This document shows positions 7,509 to 15,509 of a stretch of 35,493 nt of DNA, one piece after another. The stretch is from positions 1 to 35,493 of IMG/VR virus record IMGVR_UViG_3300034121_000903; one strand, 5' to 3'. The translations under genes were made by a program, and so were the position numbers. The notes beneath the pieces were generated by a model that was given only the letters and a program-made list of their open reading frames with translations, was not told where the DNA came from and did not search any database. The DNA comes from a virus. The stretch's first letter is position 1; the number at the start of each line of letters is the position of its first letter.

Positions 7509-8360
7509 ATGGCTAACGTATTCGACAGCGGACTGGTGGTATCCACCATTTCTCAGCAAATCCAGACGGTCTTGTCTAACCGACTCGCGCCCCTGCGTTT
7601 GTTCACCACAGACTTCTCAAACGAAGTCAAGAAACCCAAAGACACCATCCAAGTTCCGATTGTGTCCGCGACCAACGCGACCTCCGTCAACCCCACCAAC
7701 TTTGAACCCGGCTCGGACGTGACCGTTGGCAAGGCCACCGTCACCCTCGATCACGTTGTTCAGTTCTTCGGCATCAGCCAGAGCGACCTCGCCCTCGGCC
7801 ATCGCCTTGAAACCCTGGTTGCCATCAACGTGGCCGCGCTGGCCGACAAGCTCTGGAGCTTGGCGATCACGCCCATCACCACGGTAAACTTCGGTGCGGC
7901 GGTTGTCACCACGACCACCATCACTCCTGGCAGCGGCCATCTGGCCACTCTTTGGAGCACGATCAGCAAGTCGACCAACAAGGGTTTGGTTGTCACACCT
8001 GAGATCTATTCACGGCTCATCCCGACCAACGCCGACTTCCTCCCGCTCAACAACGGAGCCTACGGCTTCGACCAGGGCGTGTACTACGCCAACACCTTCA
8101 GTGGTGCGGTCACCGGCCTTGATGGCTTTGCTTGCTCACGCGAAGCGATTTGCGTGGCCTCGGCCAAGCCCGCCATTGATCCCGGCGTCTCCTCGCAGTT
8201 CGCCATCAGCGACCAAGTGGTCACGCTGGAGCAACTCGGAATGTCGGTTTACTGGAACGTCTGGGGCAGCACTGGCAACCGCCAGGTCAATGCCAGCATC
8301 GAGGTCATGTTTGGTGCTAACGCCGGTCTGACCAGCAGCACGATGGCTCTTGTCATCTAA
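7509..8360 (+). CDS. Major capsid protein candidate (283 aa)
   Basis: It sits directly after the protease/scaffold gene, has its own leader and is followed by two strong terminators, all typical of the coat gene. The sequence is rich in Val, Thr, Ala and Asn with few charges. Stretches such as LAPLRLFTTDFSNEVKKP and VPIVSATNATSVNPTNFEPG resemble small HK97-fold coat proteins of the P22/N4-like kind (VKKPKDTIQVP, GKATVTLDH). No separate decoration protein is seen between scaffold and coat. Family match is from position and general look, not a diagnostic motif. Confidence 0.8.
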   Translation: MANVFDSGLVVSTISQQIQTVLSNRLAPLRLFTTDFSNEVKKPKDTIQVPIVSATNATSVNPTNFEPGSDVTVGKATVTLDHVVQFFGISQSDLALGHRLETLVAINVAALADKLWSLAITPITTVNFGAAVVTTTTITPGSGHLATLWSTISKSTNKGLVVTPEIYSRLIPTNADFLPLNNGAYGFDQGVYYANTFSGAVTGLDGFACSREAICVASAKPAIDPGVSSQFAISDQVVTLEQLGMSVYWNVWGSTGNRQVNASIEVMFGANAGLTSSTMALVI

Positions 8361-8375
8361 GGTTTGTGTGTTCAC

Positions 8376-8410
8376 CTCCCGGCGGTTGAGTGGCCCGCCG
8401 GGAGTTTTAC
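8376..8410 (+). terminator. Rho-independent terminator after the capsid gene (first)
   Basis: CTCCCGGCGG (8376-8385) pairs perfectly with CCGCCGGGAG (8395-8404) across a nine-base loop, and TTTT follows at 8405-8408. It should end most capsid transcripts 16 or more bases after the stop codon. Confidence 0.85.
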
Positions 8411-8425
8411 TTAGGGTTTCGACCC

Positions 8426-8464
8426 AAGGGGTCACGGTTCCACTCACCGTGGCCCTTCCTTTTT
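8426..8464 (+). terminator. Second terminator in tandem
   Basis: AAGGG-G-TCACGGT (8426-8438) pairs with ACCGTGGCCCTT (8446-8457) with one bulge and one G-T pair, and a CCTTTTT tract ends at 8464. A small GGGT/ACCC hairpin (8414-8425) lies between the two terminators. The next gene starts only seven bases later, so its transcription must come from read-through. Confidence 0.75.
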
Positions 8465-8471
8465 GTAGCAA

Positions 8472-10178
8472 GTGCCGAAAATTCATCTCGGGATAATTTG
8501 TGGAAACGAAGCGGATTACATCACACGCTTTCTTGATTCGTTCCAACCGCACGTTGACTCAATCAGCGTAGTGCGCGCCATCGGCAACCAGCCGCCCGAC
8601 GCCACCCTAGACATTGCCAAGGGGCGGGGCTGCACGGTTGGCGAATATTTCAACGACCCCGGCAACGACTGGCCGCACGTCGATTCTTTCTGTGCCGCCC
8701 GCAACGCGGCCTTTGCCCTGGCACCCGCCGATGCCGACTGGCTTATGTGGGCCGATTGCGACGATTTGCTGGCCCCTACAGGCGAGAAGGTGCTGGCCGA
8801 GATACGAGCAGGCAAGCTGGACGCAAAAGAGGCCGTCTACGCGCCTTACGTCACATCCATGCAGGGCAGCTATGCCAGGCGAATCCGCCTTGTCCACCGC
8901 GAGGTTTTCGACAAATGGATTAACTGCATCCACGAAGACATCGAGGTCAAGCCAGACACCCACGCCGCGTGGTGCCAAGAGCTTCAAGTGGTGCATATGC
9001 CGGCGGTCAATAAGCGTGGCAGCGTCGAGCGCAACAAGCGCATCCTGACCGCGATCCCCGAGGACAAGCGCACGGGCCGCGAATGGTGGTTTCTTTTCCG
9101 CGAATGCGAAATGCAGGGCGACATCACCGGGGCCTTGACCGCCGCCGTCGTGGCCACCGGGCGGGACGATTTGGCCAAGGAGGAAAAATATCTGGCCTAC
9201 CTGTCGATTGGCCGCTGGCTCAAGGACATCGAGGAGGCCGAGCGCCCACTGCTTGAGGCCATTCGCCTCATGCCGCACCGCAGGGAAGGATATGCTGAAC
9301 TGGCCAAGGTGCATCTGGCCCGGGGGGATGCTGACAAAGCCGTGGCGTGGTGTGCCAACATGGAGGCGCACGAAGATCCCGATGATGCCTCATGGATTCA
9401 CGATGCCAGCCTTTACGGATGGCGAGCGCACGATTTGAAGTGTGCGGCATTGGCCAAGGCCGGTCGCACCGAGAAGGCCAACAAAATCCGCCGCGAATAC
9501 CACCACCGGCATCGGCCACGCATTGCTGTTGGACACCCGACGTGCCGACCCGATCAGGCCATCAAAATGCGGGAGCTTTACCTAGAGCGGGCCGCACGCC
9601 CCGAGCTGGTCGCGTATTGGTTTGGAGTCAATGAGGCCGACCAGGCAGTGGTTGATGGCATCAAGCATTATCCCCACGCTGTCAGTGCCGCCGTGCCGGA
9701 AGGTCACTCGTCAGCCGTGGCCAACTACAACGCCGCTGCCAAGGCCGCAGCCGAGTCAGCCAAGATCATCCTGATTGCCCAGGACGATTGCTACCCGCCG
9801 CACGGCTGGGACGAACAGATTGTCCAGGCAATGGAACCAAACAAGGGCAAGCCCACGGTCCTGCACGTCTTTGATGGATTCCGCAAAGATCAGATCATGG
9901 TCATGCCCTGCTTTAACTGGGCTTATTACGCGGGCCGTAAATGGCTCTTCAACCCCGAGTTCGATGGCTACTGGAGCGACACCGAATGGAGTTGGCGGGC
10001 CTACAAAGAAGGAGTCGTTAAAGACGGCAGGCACATCAATTTCTACCACGACCACCCGCTTTTTACGGGGGCCAAGTCGGACGCCGAGTATATGCGGCAA
10101 CAAAATCCCGAAGCCGAGCGCCGAGGGCGCGCAGTCTTTGAGCGGGTGGCTCCCGATGCCGTCGCCGCCGGATGGTGA
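8472..10178 (+). CDS. Two-domain glycosyltransferase with helical repeat linker (568 aa)
   Basis: The GTG start at 8472 gives MPKIHLGIICGNEADYITRF, a family-2 GT-A opening, with metal/nucleotide-sugar motif WADCDD (93-98). A TPR-like helical region (about residues 190-345) follows. A second GT-A-like domain has IAQDDCYPP (about 435-443) and an acceptor-side DTEWSW (about 503-508). It probably transfers sugars, most simply onto virion proteins, because it lies between capsid and connector genes; host-surface modification is an alternative. It overlaps the next glycosyltransferase by seven bases. The insertion interrupts otherwise lambda-like order. Confidence 0.75.
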   Translation: MPKIHLGIICGNEADYITRFLDSFQPHVDSISVVRAIGNQPPDATLDIAKGRGCTVGEYFNDPGNDWPHVDSFCAARNAAFALAPADADWLMWADCDDLLAPTGEKVLAEIRAGKLDAKEAVYAPYVTSMQGSYARRIRLVHREVFDKWINCIHEDIEVKPDTHAAWCQELQVVHMPAVNKRGSVERNKRILTAIPEDKRTGREWWFLFRECEMQGDITGALTAAVVATGRDDLAKEEKYLAYLSIGRWLKDIEEAERPLLEAIRLMPHRREGYAELAKVHLARGDADKAVAWCANMEAHEDPDDASWIHDASLYGWRAHDLKCAALAKAGRTEKANKIRREYHHRHRPRIAVGHPTCRPDQAIKMRELYLERAARPELVAYWFGVNEADQAVVDGIKHYPHAVSAAVPEGHSSAVANYNAAAKAAAESAKIILIAQDDCYPPHGWDEQIVQAMEPNKGKPTVLHVFDGFRKDQIMVMPCFNWAYYAGRKWLFNPEFDGYWSDTEWSWRAYKEGVVKDGRHINFYHDHPLFTGAKSDAEYMRQQNPEAERRGRAVFERVAPDAVAAGW

Positions 10179-10756
10179 AATTTCAGATCCTCATTCCAAC
10201 CATGCCTGGCCGCGAGGCCATGCTGTTGCGCCTGATCAAATTGATTGAGCCGCAGATCGCAAGGCACCAAGCCGCCAGCTACTTTATGGACCCGGGCGAG
10301 GGAAGTATCGGGGTCAAGCGCCAGCGCATGATCAACAAAGCCACCGCTGACTACATTGCTTTTGTCGATGACGATGACCTGGTCAGCGCGGACTACCTTG
10401 ACCGAATCATGCCGTGCTTGGCAGCCAAGCCAGATTGCGTAGGCATCACCATGCACGTCACAATGGACGGACGGGACTACCATCCTTCGCCCATCTTTCG
10501 CCACAGCCTGCGCTACAAGGAAAACTTCCAGTGGTATGGGCATGATCGCACGCCACACCACCTTTGCCCGCTGCGCCGAAGCCTAGCCACCCGCAGCCGC
10601 TTCCCCGACCTTATGTGGGGGGAAGATTACAATTATGCATTGGGCCTTTTGCCGCATCTCAAAACCGAGGTGTGGGCGGGAGACGAGCCCCTTTATTTTT
10701 ACAACTACGTCAGCAAAAAGGGCGACCCCATCTTTGACAGTGGCCAAAAGGCATGA
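10172..10756 (+). CDS. Small family-2-like glycosyltransferase (194 aa)
   Basis: This is a compact GT-A fold: opening VKFQILIPTMPGRE, VKRQRMINKATADYIAFVDDDDL with DDDD at residues 66-69 as the metal site, and WGEDYNY (149-155) as the usual Glu-Asp catalytic region. Start ATG 10172 overlaps the previous gene, so the two are probably co-translated and may act in sequence on one glycan. It is shorter than most family-2 enzymes and lacks membrane segments, so it is presumably cytoplasmic. The acceptor is unknown. Confidence 0.75.
   Translation: MVKFQILIPTMPGREAMLLRLIKLIEPQIARHQAASYFMDPGEGSIGVKRQRMINKATADYIAFVDDDDLVSADYLDRIMPCLAAKPDCVGITMHVTMDGRDYHPSPIFRHSLRYKENFQWYGHDRTPHHLCPLRRSLATRSRFPDLMWGEDYNYALGLLPHLKTEVWAGDEPLYFYNYVSKKGDPIFDSGQKA
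10732..10740 (+). promoter_or_regulatory. TTTGACA start-associated motif, copy 4
   Basis: CTTTGACAG overlaps the end of the glycosyltransferase gene and lies 12 bases before ATG 10753. Confidence 0.55.
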
Positions 10757-11100
10757 CTCGCGCCGGCATCACCGCTTTCGCCACAGCTATGGCCGACACG
10801 CTCAACGCCCTCTACGGCAGCACCGTGACCTATGGAGACGTGGATTATCAGGCCGTGGTATCTACAGGGGAACCCGAGTTGAACCTTGAGTCCGGCGGGT
10901 TCCAGAAGCCGGTGGAGTTTGTCGTTCGCCTGCGTAAAAGCGATCTGCCCGAGAGCAACCCGTTTGCCGTCTGGAGTCAGGGGCCGCCATCGGCCAAGTC
11001 GGCCATCACGATCAACAGCAAAACCTATTACATCTTTGCCGTGCGGGAGCATTTTAGCCCGCTCGCCCAGGAATGGATTTTGGAGGTCGGCACACCATGA
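10753..11100 (+). CDS. Head-tail connector protein candidate (115 aa)
   Basis: ATG 10753 overlaps the previous stop. The protein is beta-rich with a Thr/Tyr-containing early strand, a segment beginning SKTYYIFAVREHFSP, and the ending QEWILEVGTP. Its size and position after the coat gene fit lambda gpFII-like joiners that cap the head and contact the tail. No motif is diagnostic. It restarts the morphogenetic order after the glycosyltransferase insertion. Confidence 0.5.
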   Translation: MTRAGITAFATAMADTLNALYGSTVTYGDVDYQAVVSTGEPELNLESGGFQKPVEFVVRLRKSDLPESNPFAVWSQGPPSAKSAITINSKTYYIFAVREHFSPLAQEWILEVGTP

Positions 11101-11522
11101 ACCCGCTGAACGTCGAGAAGTGCATGGCCACCTATCTTGAGGGGGTCACCGGCATTGCCAATGTCATCCCCGTGCATGAGTCGATCAGTGCCGAAGACGT
11201 GGATCTAAACAAGTCGGCCATCGTGGTGGAGGCCGAAAGCACCGAGCACACCAGCGGCAGCCTTTATTTGGCCACCGTCAACGTCAGTCTTCGCAGCCCG
11301 GCTCTTTCCGTCAGCCAGTCCGACCACCTAGCCCGATGGACGCTAGTAGCCAACGCCTTGGAGAACCAGACCAACATGGCGACCTCCTTTGCTTCAACGA
11401 TCAGCACGGGCAGCTTGGGCATCGTTTTCAACGGGCGTTACGTCCGATCCTTGAGCACCTCAACCAGTGACCGCGCATGGGTCAACGCCGCCGACTTGGC
11501 AGTGGGTATCGGCACGGTTTGA
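11097..11522 (+). CDS. Tail completion/terminator-like protein (141 aa)
   Basis: ATG 11097 overlaps the previous stop and has a good Shine-Dalgarno sequence (TTGGAGGT, about 11082-11089), so I prefer it to the upstream ATG at 11073. The alpha/beta pattern (short N-terminal helix, central beta strands, helix SDHLARWTLVANALE, C-terminal strands) and its place before the tail-tube candidates suit lambda gpU/gpZ-like tail completion proteins. No sequence match is certain. Confidence 0.5.
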   Translation: MNPLNVEKCMATYLEGVTGIANVIPVHESISAEDVDLNKSAIVVEAESTEHTSGSLYLATVNVSLRSPALSVSQSDHLARWTLVANALENQTNMATSFASTISTGSLGIVFNGRYVRSLSTSTSDRAWVNAADLAVGIGTV

Positions 11523-11525
11523 CAC
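11517..11525 (+). promoter_or_regulatory. TTTGACA start-associated motif, copy 5
   Basis: GTTTGACAC contains the upstream stop codon (TGA 11520-11522) and ends 13 bases before ATG 11539. No Shine-Dalgarno sequence. Confidence 0.55.
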
Positions 11526-11538
11526 TTGTTCCAAGCAT

Positions 11539-11850
11539 ATGCCTTCCATCGGTATCACTCTGAACGACATTGCCGAGCCCTCTAGCTCCACCACTGAGGA
11601 GTTCACCAAGGACCAAAGCGTTGAGATCGTCACCATCCGCGACAAGACGGGCGTCACCAAGCACGCCACCAAGCTGGGATACAGCACCACCACCGTGACG
11701 CGCCGAGGGCGCGGAGCGGGCAGCCTGGCCGATGTTGCTGTGGGCGCGATTAGCGAAGGCACGGCCAAGATTATTTCGATCCGCAACACGCAGACCGCCG
11801 ACGATTTTCCAAGTTACGAAATTACCGCAATTCTGAAAGACGACCTTTAA
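11539..11850 (+). CDS. Tail-tube-like protein, first of a paralogous pair (103 aa)
   Basis: A small beta-rich protein starting MPSIGITLNDIAEPSSS. From QSVEI (about residues 26-30) to the C-terminus it can be laid alongside the next gene: strand TTTVTRRGRGAGSLADVAVG, then Gly turn, then a segment like RNTQTADDFPSYEITA. The position between tail completion and chaperone genes is that of lambda gpV, the tail tube. Two related proteins here may form a heteromeric or two-part tube. The tube role is inference. Confidence 0.5.
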   Translation: MPSIGITLNDIAEPSSSTTEEFTKDQSVEIVTIRDKTGVTKHATKLGYSTTTVTRRGRGAGSLADVAVGAISEGTAKIISIRNTQTADDFPSYEITAILKDDL

Positions 11851-11853
11851 GCC

Positions 11854-12174
11854 ATGCCCTCCACCGTTACAGACATTGGCGTCACCGCCTATTCGGACAC
11901 CCTCACGCAGAGCGTTGAGATCACAAAGACCGTTGAAGAGCTTCACATTGCCGAGAAAGACGGCACATACGGGCAGGGCAAAGCCTTCGACCCGACCTTT
12001 GAAGTTTCAGTCTCTGGGCGCGGCGACCTTCCCGCCCTTACCCTTGGAGGCACGGCGAGCATCACCGGCGTCTCGGGCGGCGTCTCGATCATCACGAACA
12101 TTTCCCAGACTGAGCGCAACGAGGACTACGCAGATTGGTCGTTCACGATGCGGAACTTCCCGGGCGCTTCGTAA
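11854..12174 (+). CDS. Tail-tube-like protein, second of a paralogous pair (106 aa)
   Basis: It begins MPSTVTDIGVTAYSDT three bases after the previous stop, without a clear Shine-Dalgarno sequence. It shares the order of features with its neighbour: QSVEI, a strand with SGRGDLPALTLGGTAS, and a C-terminal SQTERNEDYADWSFTM matching TADDFPSYEITA. This looks like an old tandem duplication with strong divergence. It is a candidate for the major tail protein. Confidence 0.5.
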   Translation: MPSTVTDIGVTAYSDTLTQSVEITKTVEELHIAEKDGTYGQGKAFDPTFEVSVSGRGDLPALTLGGTASITGVSGGVSIITNISQTERNEDYADWSFTMRNFPGAS

Positions 12175-12180
12175 GCATTC

Positions 12181-12624
12181 ATGCAAATAAGAGTGGTTAA
12201 ATCGCGGGCCGACAACCCGCTCACAAGCCTTGAGACTGCGTCTGCCGTGGCCGCTCTCACCTTTGGCTATCAGCTAATCGACAAGAACGAGGCCAAAAAC
12301 TTTGAGGACTACGTTGAGGAAACCAAAGAAAGCGCCCAGCGCGAAACCCTTTGGGTCTTCAATGATCTGAGCACGGCCAACATTGCCGGCGAGAACGTGG
12401 CCCTCAAAGACTTCATCACCCGTTTCATGGACTTGAAGTGGTGCGAGGCGCACGCCGATTCACCCATCGCCAACCTTCGCCACTACCACGAAAACGTCAG
12501 CCTGTGGCGGGAACACTTCCGCGCTAACAAGCCGATGATCCTCATGCGTAAAGGCCAGCGAGTTCTCAAGATCCGCCCCGACGCCACCGACAAGGAGAAA
12601 GCGAAATGGCTAAAACTGCTCTGA
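12181..12624 (+). CDS. Hypothetical tail-region protein (147 aa)
   Basis: ATG 12181 follows the previous stop by six bases. It is a helical, acidic protein with several Trp residues and a basic C-terminal segment (MRKGQRVLKIRPDATDKEK). It overlaps the chaperone gene by 19 bases, so it is likely co-expressed with the tail genes. No family is recognised; a tail assembly accessory role is only suggested by position. Confidence 0.6.
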   Translation: MQIRVVKSRADNPLTSLETASAVAALTFGYQLIDKNEAKNFEDYVEETKESAQRETLWVFNDLSTANIAGENVALKDFITRFMDLKWCEAHADSPIANLRHYHENVSLWREHFRANKPMILMRKGQRVLKIRPDATDKEKAKWLKLL

Positions 12625-13022
12625 CCGAGGAGGCTTTTCTTGAGCCCCGCCTGCGCGAGATTGGCGACTTCAAGCTGCGGCCATTCACCGTGGGCAGCCT
12701 GCCGCTTTGCAAGAAGCTCGGCCTGACCCAATTCACCGGCGAGGCACCCGACCAGCCGCTTGACCAGATCGAGCAAATGCGCCAGGTATCGGGTTTCCTC
12801 TGGGCGCACTGCGAACCCATTGACCGCATCCTGCAAGTCATCCGCGACCCTCAGAAGATCGAGGACGAGCTTCTGCGCTACCAGCTATCCATCCCGCTGA
12901 ACATCTTGCCCGAGGTCATGGTTGAGATCCAGCGCGTCAGTGACATGGCCGCAGCGGCCCAGGTAGAGATTGTCGAAAAGCCCAGCAGTGGGCAGCGGCA
13001 GGAATCGCCGCCGGGAAACTAA
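12606..13022 (+). CDS. Tail assembly chaperone, short (gpG-like) form (138 aa)
   Basis: ATG 12606 has an AGGAG Shine-Dalgarno sequence at about 12594. The protein begins ALTEEAFLEPRLREIGDFKL and ends ESPPGN. Size matches lambda gpG (140 aa). It immediately precedes a slippery heptamer at its own stop codon, the hallmark of tail chaperones that fold the tape measure protein and recruit tail tube subunits. The short form should be the abundant product. Confidence 0.75.
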   Translation: MAKTALTEEAFLEPRLREIGDFKLRPFTVGSLPLCKKLGLTQFTGEAPDQPLDQIEQMRQVSGFLWAHCEPIDRILQVIRDPQKIEDELLRYQLSIPLNILPEVMVEIQRVSDMAAAAQVEIVEKPSSGQRQESPPGN

Positions 13023-13249
13023 TTGAGCCAGCGTGGATTGCGACTTTCGCTTTCACGCTGGCGCGGGAGACGGGATGGAGCGAGGACTATATCCTTTGGC
13101 AGCTTCCGCTTTCCCGCCTTTTGCAATACCAGCACTGCGCTTTGCGGGCCAATGACGTTTGGACTGTGCCGCCCGGGCCACCGGCCAAGGAAACCAACGA
13201 TGCCTTTGAGCGCATGGCGGCTTTGACAGAGCGGTTTGAGACAGAATGA
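12606..13249 (+). CDS. Tail assembly chaperone, -1 frameshift (gpGT-like) fusion (214 aa)
   Basis: Ribosomes slipping back one base on GGGAAAC (13013-13019) bypass TAA 13020-13022 and read from 13019 to TGA 13247-13249, adding 76 residues that begin LIEPAWIATFAFTLARETGW and end AALTERFETE. The extension has no start codon of its own suited to independent expression and is well formed (WSEDYILWQLPLSRLLQYQH). In lambda the GT extension binds the tail tube protein. The layout, distance to the tape measure and slippery sequence all agree. Confidence 0.8.
13013..13019 (+). promoter_or_regulatory. Slippery heptamer for -1 ribosomal frameshift
   Basis: G GGA AAC in the zero frame is directly followed by the stop TAA. 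It fits the X XXY YYZ rule and closely resembles the lambda G/T site (GGGAAAG). The C-rich GC-dense sequence downstream could form a stimulating structure, which I did not model. Confidence 0.82.
13221..13229 (+). promoter_or_regulatory. TTTGACA start-associated motif, copy 6
   Basis: CTTTGACAG lies inside the end of the frameshift extension, 16 bases before ATG 13246. No Shine-Dalgarno sequence is near that start. Confidence 0.5.
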
Positions 13250-13884
13250 AGCCCCGTTTTGAAGTAGACGATAAAGCCTTCCAAGGCGCGCTTCGCAAGT
13301 TTCAAGCCAACAGCAAGCGCAGCGTCACGGCCAATTTGAAGCAGCAGGCCAAATTGCTTGTTGTCGAATTGGTCGGCGTCACGCCACCAAACAAGAAGTT
13401 TGAGATGAACAAGAAAGGCGGCGAGCAGACAGTCAAAAACGACTTGGCCAAACTCTTCAAGTCATCCAAGGCCGCCAAGGCCGAGCGCAACCTTTCCCGG
13501 GTTCACACCTCGGCGCGCAACCGTAGGGGGCGCGTGCCAAAAGGTATCGCCAAATTCAAAGCCGCTGGCTTGCCGGCCTATCGCAAGCTGATGCTTGGCC
13601 GCGTTGGCAAGATGGCCGCCGGCTGGAAAAACGCCGCATCAACCCTCGGGGCCAAGCTGCCCACTTGGATCACCCGGCACAGCAGTCCTGGCTTTGGCAA
13701 AATCAAGGCCACAGGGCGCAGCATCGAGGTCGAGCTTTCCAACAAATCGGTTTACTCAGGGCAAAAAGGCTGGGTCGAGCGCGGGGTCAAGGCCGCAATG
13801 CGGAAACGCTATTGGGCCATGATCAAGCGGGTGGACTTCGTGCAAAAGCAAGCCGCGCAACAGGCGGGTCTGGAGGCGAAATAA
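13246..13884 (+). CDS. HK97-gp10/lambda-Z-like tail protein candidate (212 aa)
   Basis: ATG 13246 overlaps the frameshift-product stop. The opening VDDKAFQGALRKFQANSKRS followed by a long Lys-rich helix ending LVVELVGVTPPNKKF resembles the start of HK97 gp10 or gpZ-type tail completion proteins (a helix followed by TPxxTG), though the usual Gly is replaced. The protein is strongly basic overall. It lies between chaperone and tape measure, which differs from lambda, where that protein is upstream of the tube gene. The call is tentative. Confidence 0.45.
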   Translation: MKPRFEVDDKAFQGALRKFQANSKRSVTANLKQQAKLLVVELVGVTPPNKKFEMNKKGGEQTVKNDLAKLFKSSKAAKAERNLSRVHTSARNRRGRVPKGIAKFKAAGLPAYRKLMLGRVGKMAAGWKNAASTLGAKLPTWITRHSSPGFGKIKATGRSIEVELSNKSVYSGQKGWVERGVKAAMRKRYWAMIKRVDFVQKQAAQQAGLEAK

Positions 13885-13885
13885 C

Positions 13886-15505
13886 ATGGCCACGGTATCA
13901 ACCAAGCTGACTCTGGACACCTCGGGATTTAACCGAGGGATTAAGTCCGCAGAAAACGGCATGTCCAAGTTTAAGGCTGCCGCGGGGCCTGCCGTGTTGG
14001 GCGGGGTGGCCGCAGGCTTTGCCGCAGCCGCAGCCGCTGCCGCTGGCCTTGCCGTGGGTATCAAGGGCGCGCTCGACCTCGCTGGGGCTCTCTCAGACCT
14101 TTCTAGTCGCACGGGCGTGGCCGCAGGCGAGCTTCGCATCCTGCAAGAAGCCTTTGCCCGCAACGGGCTATCCGCCGAGAAGGTGGGGCCATCAATCAAC
14201 AAGATGCAGCGCGCCCTGGTTGAAGCGGGCGACGGCACGGGGCCGGCGGCTGAAGCATTTAAGATGCTTGGCATCTCGGTGGATGGGCTGCGCGGCATGG
14301 ACGCCTCATCGCAATTTGCGGCAATCGGCCAAGCCATCAATTCTATTTCCGATCCAGCGGGCCGGGCTGCCGCTGCCATGCAGATCTTTGGCAAGTCTGG
14401 CGGCGAGATGCTCACCCTCTTTGCCAACTCAGGAGCAATGGGCGAGGCCGCCCGCAGCGTGGGCGATCAGGCCGACATCCTAACCCGCAACGCTAATCTC
14501 TTTGACCAGGCATCCGACATCCTCGGCAGCGTGGCCACCAAGATGCAGGGATTCTTTGTCGGGGTGGCCGATACCTTGGTTCCTGCGCTCATGCCTCTTC
14601 TTGAGGCCGCAGACGGCATCGACCTTTCGGGCCTCGGGCAAGACCTGGGCAATGCGATTGCCTTTGGCCTGACGGTGATTACCTCGGGAAATTTGGGCAA
14701 CATCTTGTCCGCGCAACTCAAGTTGTCAGGCGCGCAGTTTATCAATCTCTTGGTGCAGGGAATTTCTGGCATGGTTGCCTTCTTGGCCCAGCGCCTCATC
14801 GACATACCCTCCGAGTTCGTCACCCTTTTGGGGATTGTCACCAAGGCTGAATTTTGGGCGGGGGTAGGCAATGGACTCCTTGCCGCTGCCATGAAGTTCG
14901 CCGCCGTCATCCAGCGTGCCGCCGCCGCCCTGCTTGATGCCGTCAGCAATGTGCCGGGATTAGGCGGGGCCGCAGGGCTGGCCGCAGGATACCGCGAAAG
15001 CGCGGCACAAATGGACGCCGGGGCCGCAGAGCGCGGAGCCGCCGCCTCAGACGCTTTGAGCGGCCCACTGGCCCAAGTGCGCGAGCGCATCGCCCAGAGC
15101 TTCGACAATGCGATCACGGCAGCCGCTGCGGCAATGGAGCAAGCCGGCGAAACCATTGACACCACCGAATTGCAAGCGGCCCGCGACGGCCTTGTCGGAG
15201 AGATCACCACGCAGATGGATGCCAACCGACAGGCCGTGCGCTCGCGCTTTGAGGCTACCAAGACCCAGACCCCGCTGATGGAAGACATGGAAGACTCGGC
15301 GGGCAAAGGCAAGAGCAATGCCGGCGTCATCGCCCAAAGCCTGCAAAGCGTAGGCGGGGGCGCGGCTTTTGCTCGGTTCTCTGACGCGGCCAACCCAGCG
15401 GCTGAAGCTGTCCGCGAGCAAAAGAAATCGAATAACTACCTGGCCGCCATTGCCGAGGGAATCAACTACATCCGAAATGGCAACGGTTCACTGATGCCCG
15501 CTTAA
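13886..15505 (+). CDS. Tape measure protein (539 aa)
   Basis: ATG 13886 has a GGAGG Shine-Dalgarno sequence at 13870. The N-terminus (TVSTKLTLDTSGFNRGIKSA) is a classic tape measure opening, followed by an Ala/Gly hydrophobic stretch (residues 32-65), a long helical body, and further hydrophobic segments around residues 270-300 and 320-360. It sets tail length and is ejected with DNA. At about 0.15 nm per residue it would give a tail near 80 nm, short for a siphovirus. It lies downstream of the chaperone pair, as expected. Confidence 0.85.
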   Translation: MATVSTKLTLDTSGFNRGIKSAENGMSKFKAAAGPAVLGGVAAGFAAAAAAAAGLAVGIKGALDLAGALSDLSSRTGVAAGELRILQEAFARNGLSAEKVGPSINKMQRALVEAGDGTGPAAEAFKMLGISVDGLRGMDASSQFAAIGQAINSISDPAGRAAAAMQIFGKSGGEMLTLFANSGAMGEAARSVGDQADILTRNANLFDQASDILGSVATKMQGFFVGVADTLVPALMPLLEAADGIDLSGLGQDLGNAIAFGLTVITSGNLGNILSAQLKLSGAQFINLLVQGISGMVAFLAQRLIDIPSEFVTLLGIVTKAEFWAGVGNGLLAAAMKFAAVIQRAAAALLDAVSNVPGLGGAAGLAAGYRESAAQMDAGAAERGAAASDALSGPLAQVRERIAQSFDNAITAAAAAMEQAGETIDTTELQAARDGLVGEITTQMDANRQAVRSRFEATKTQTPLMEDMEDSAGKGKSNAGVIAQSLQSVGGGAAFARFSDAANPAAEAVREQKKSNNYLAAIAEGINYIRNGNGSLMPA

Positions 15506-15509
15506 TCTT

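Noticed and set aside
13023-13226. Separate plus-strand gene of 67 codons just after the chaperone
   Set aside because: It is in a different frame from the frameshift extension; Arg/Ser-rich and motif-free, while the -1 frame is well formed.
14467-15393. Leftward open frame of 308 codons inside the tape measure
   Set aside because: Ser/Ala/Arg-rich composition typical of an antisense shadow of an Ala-rich gene; no domain seen.
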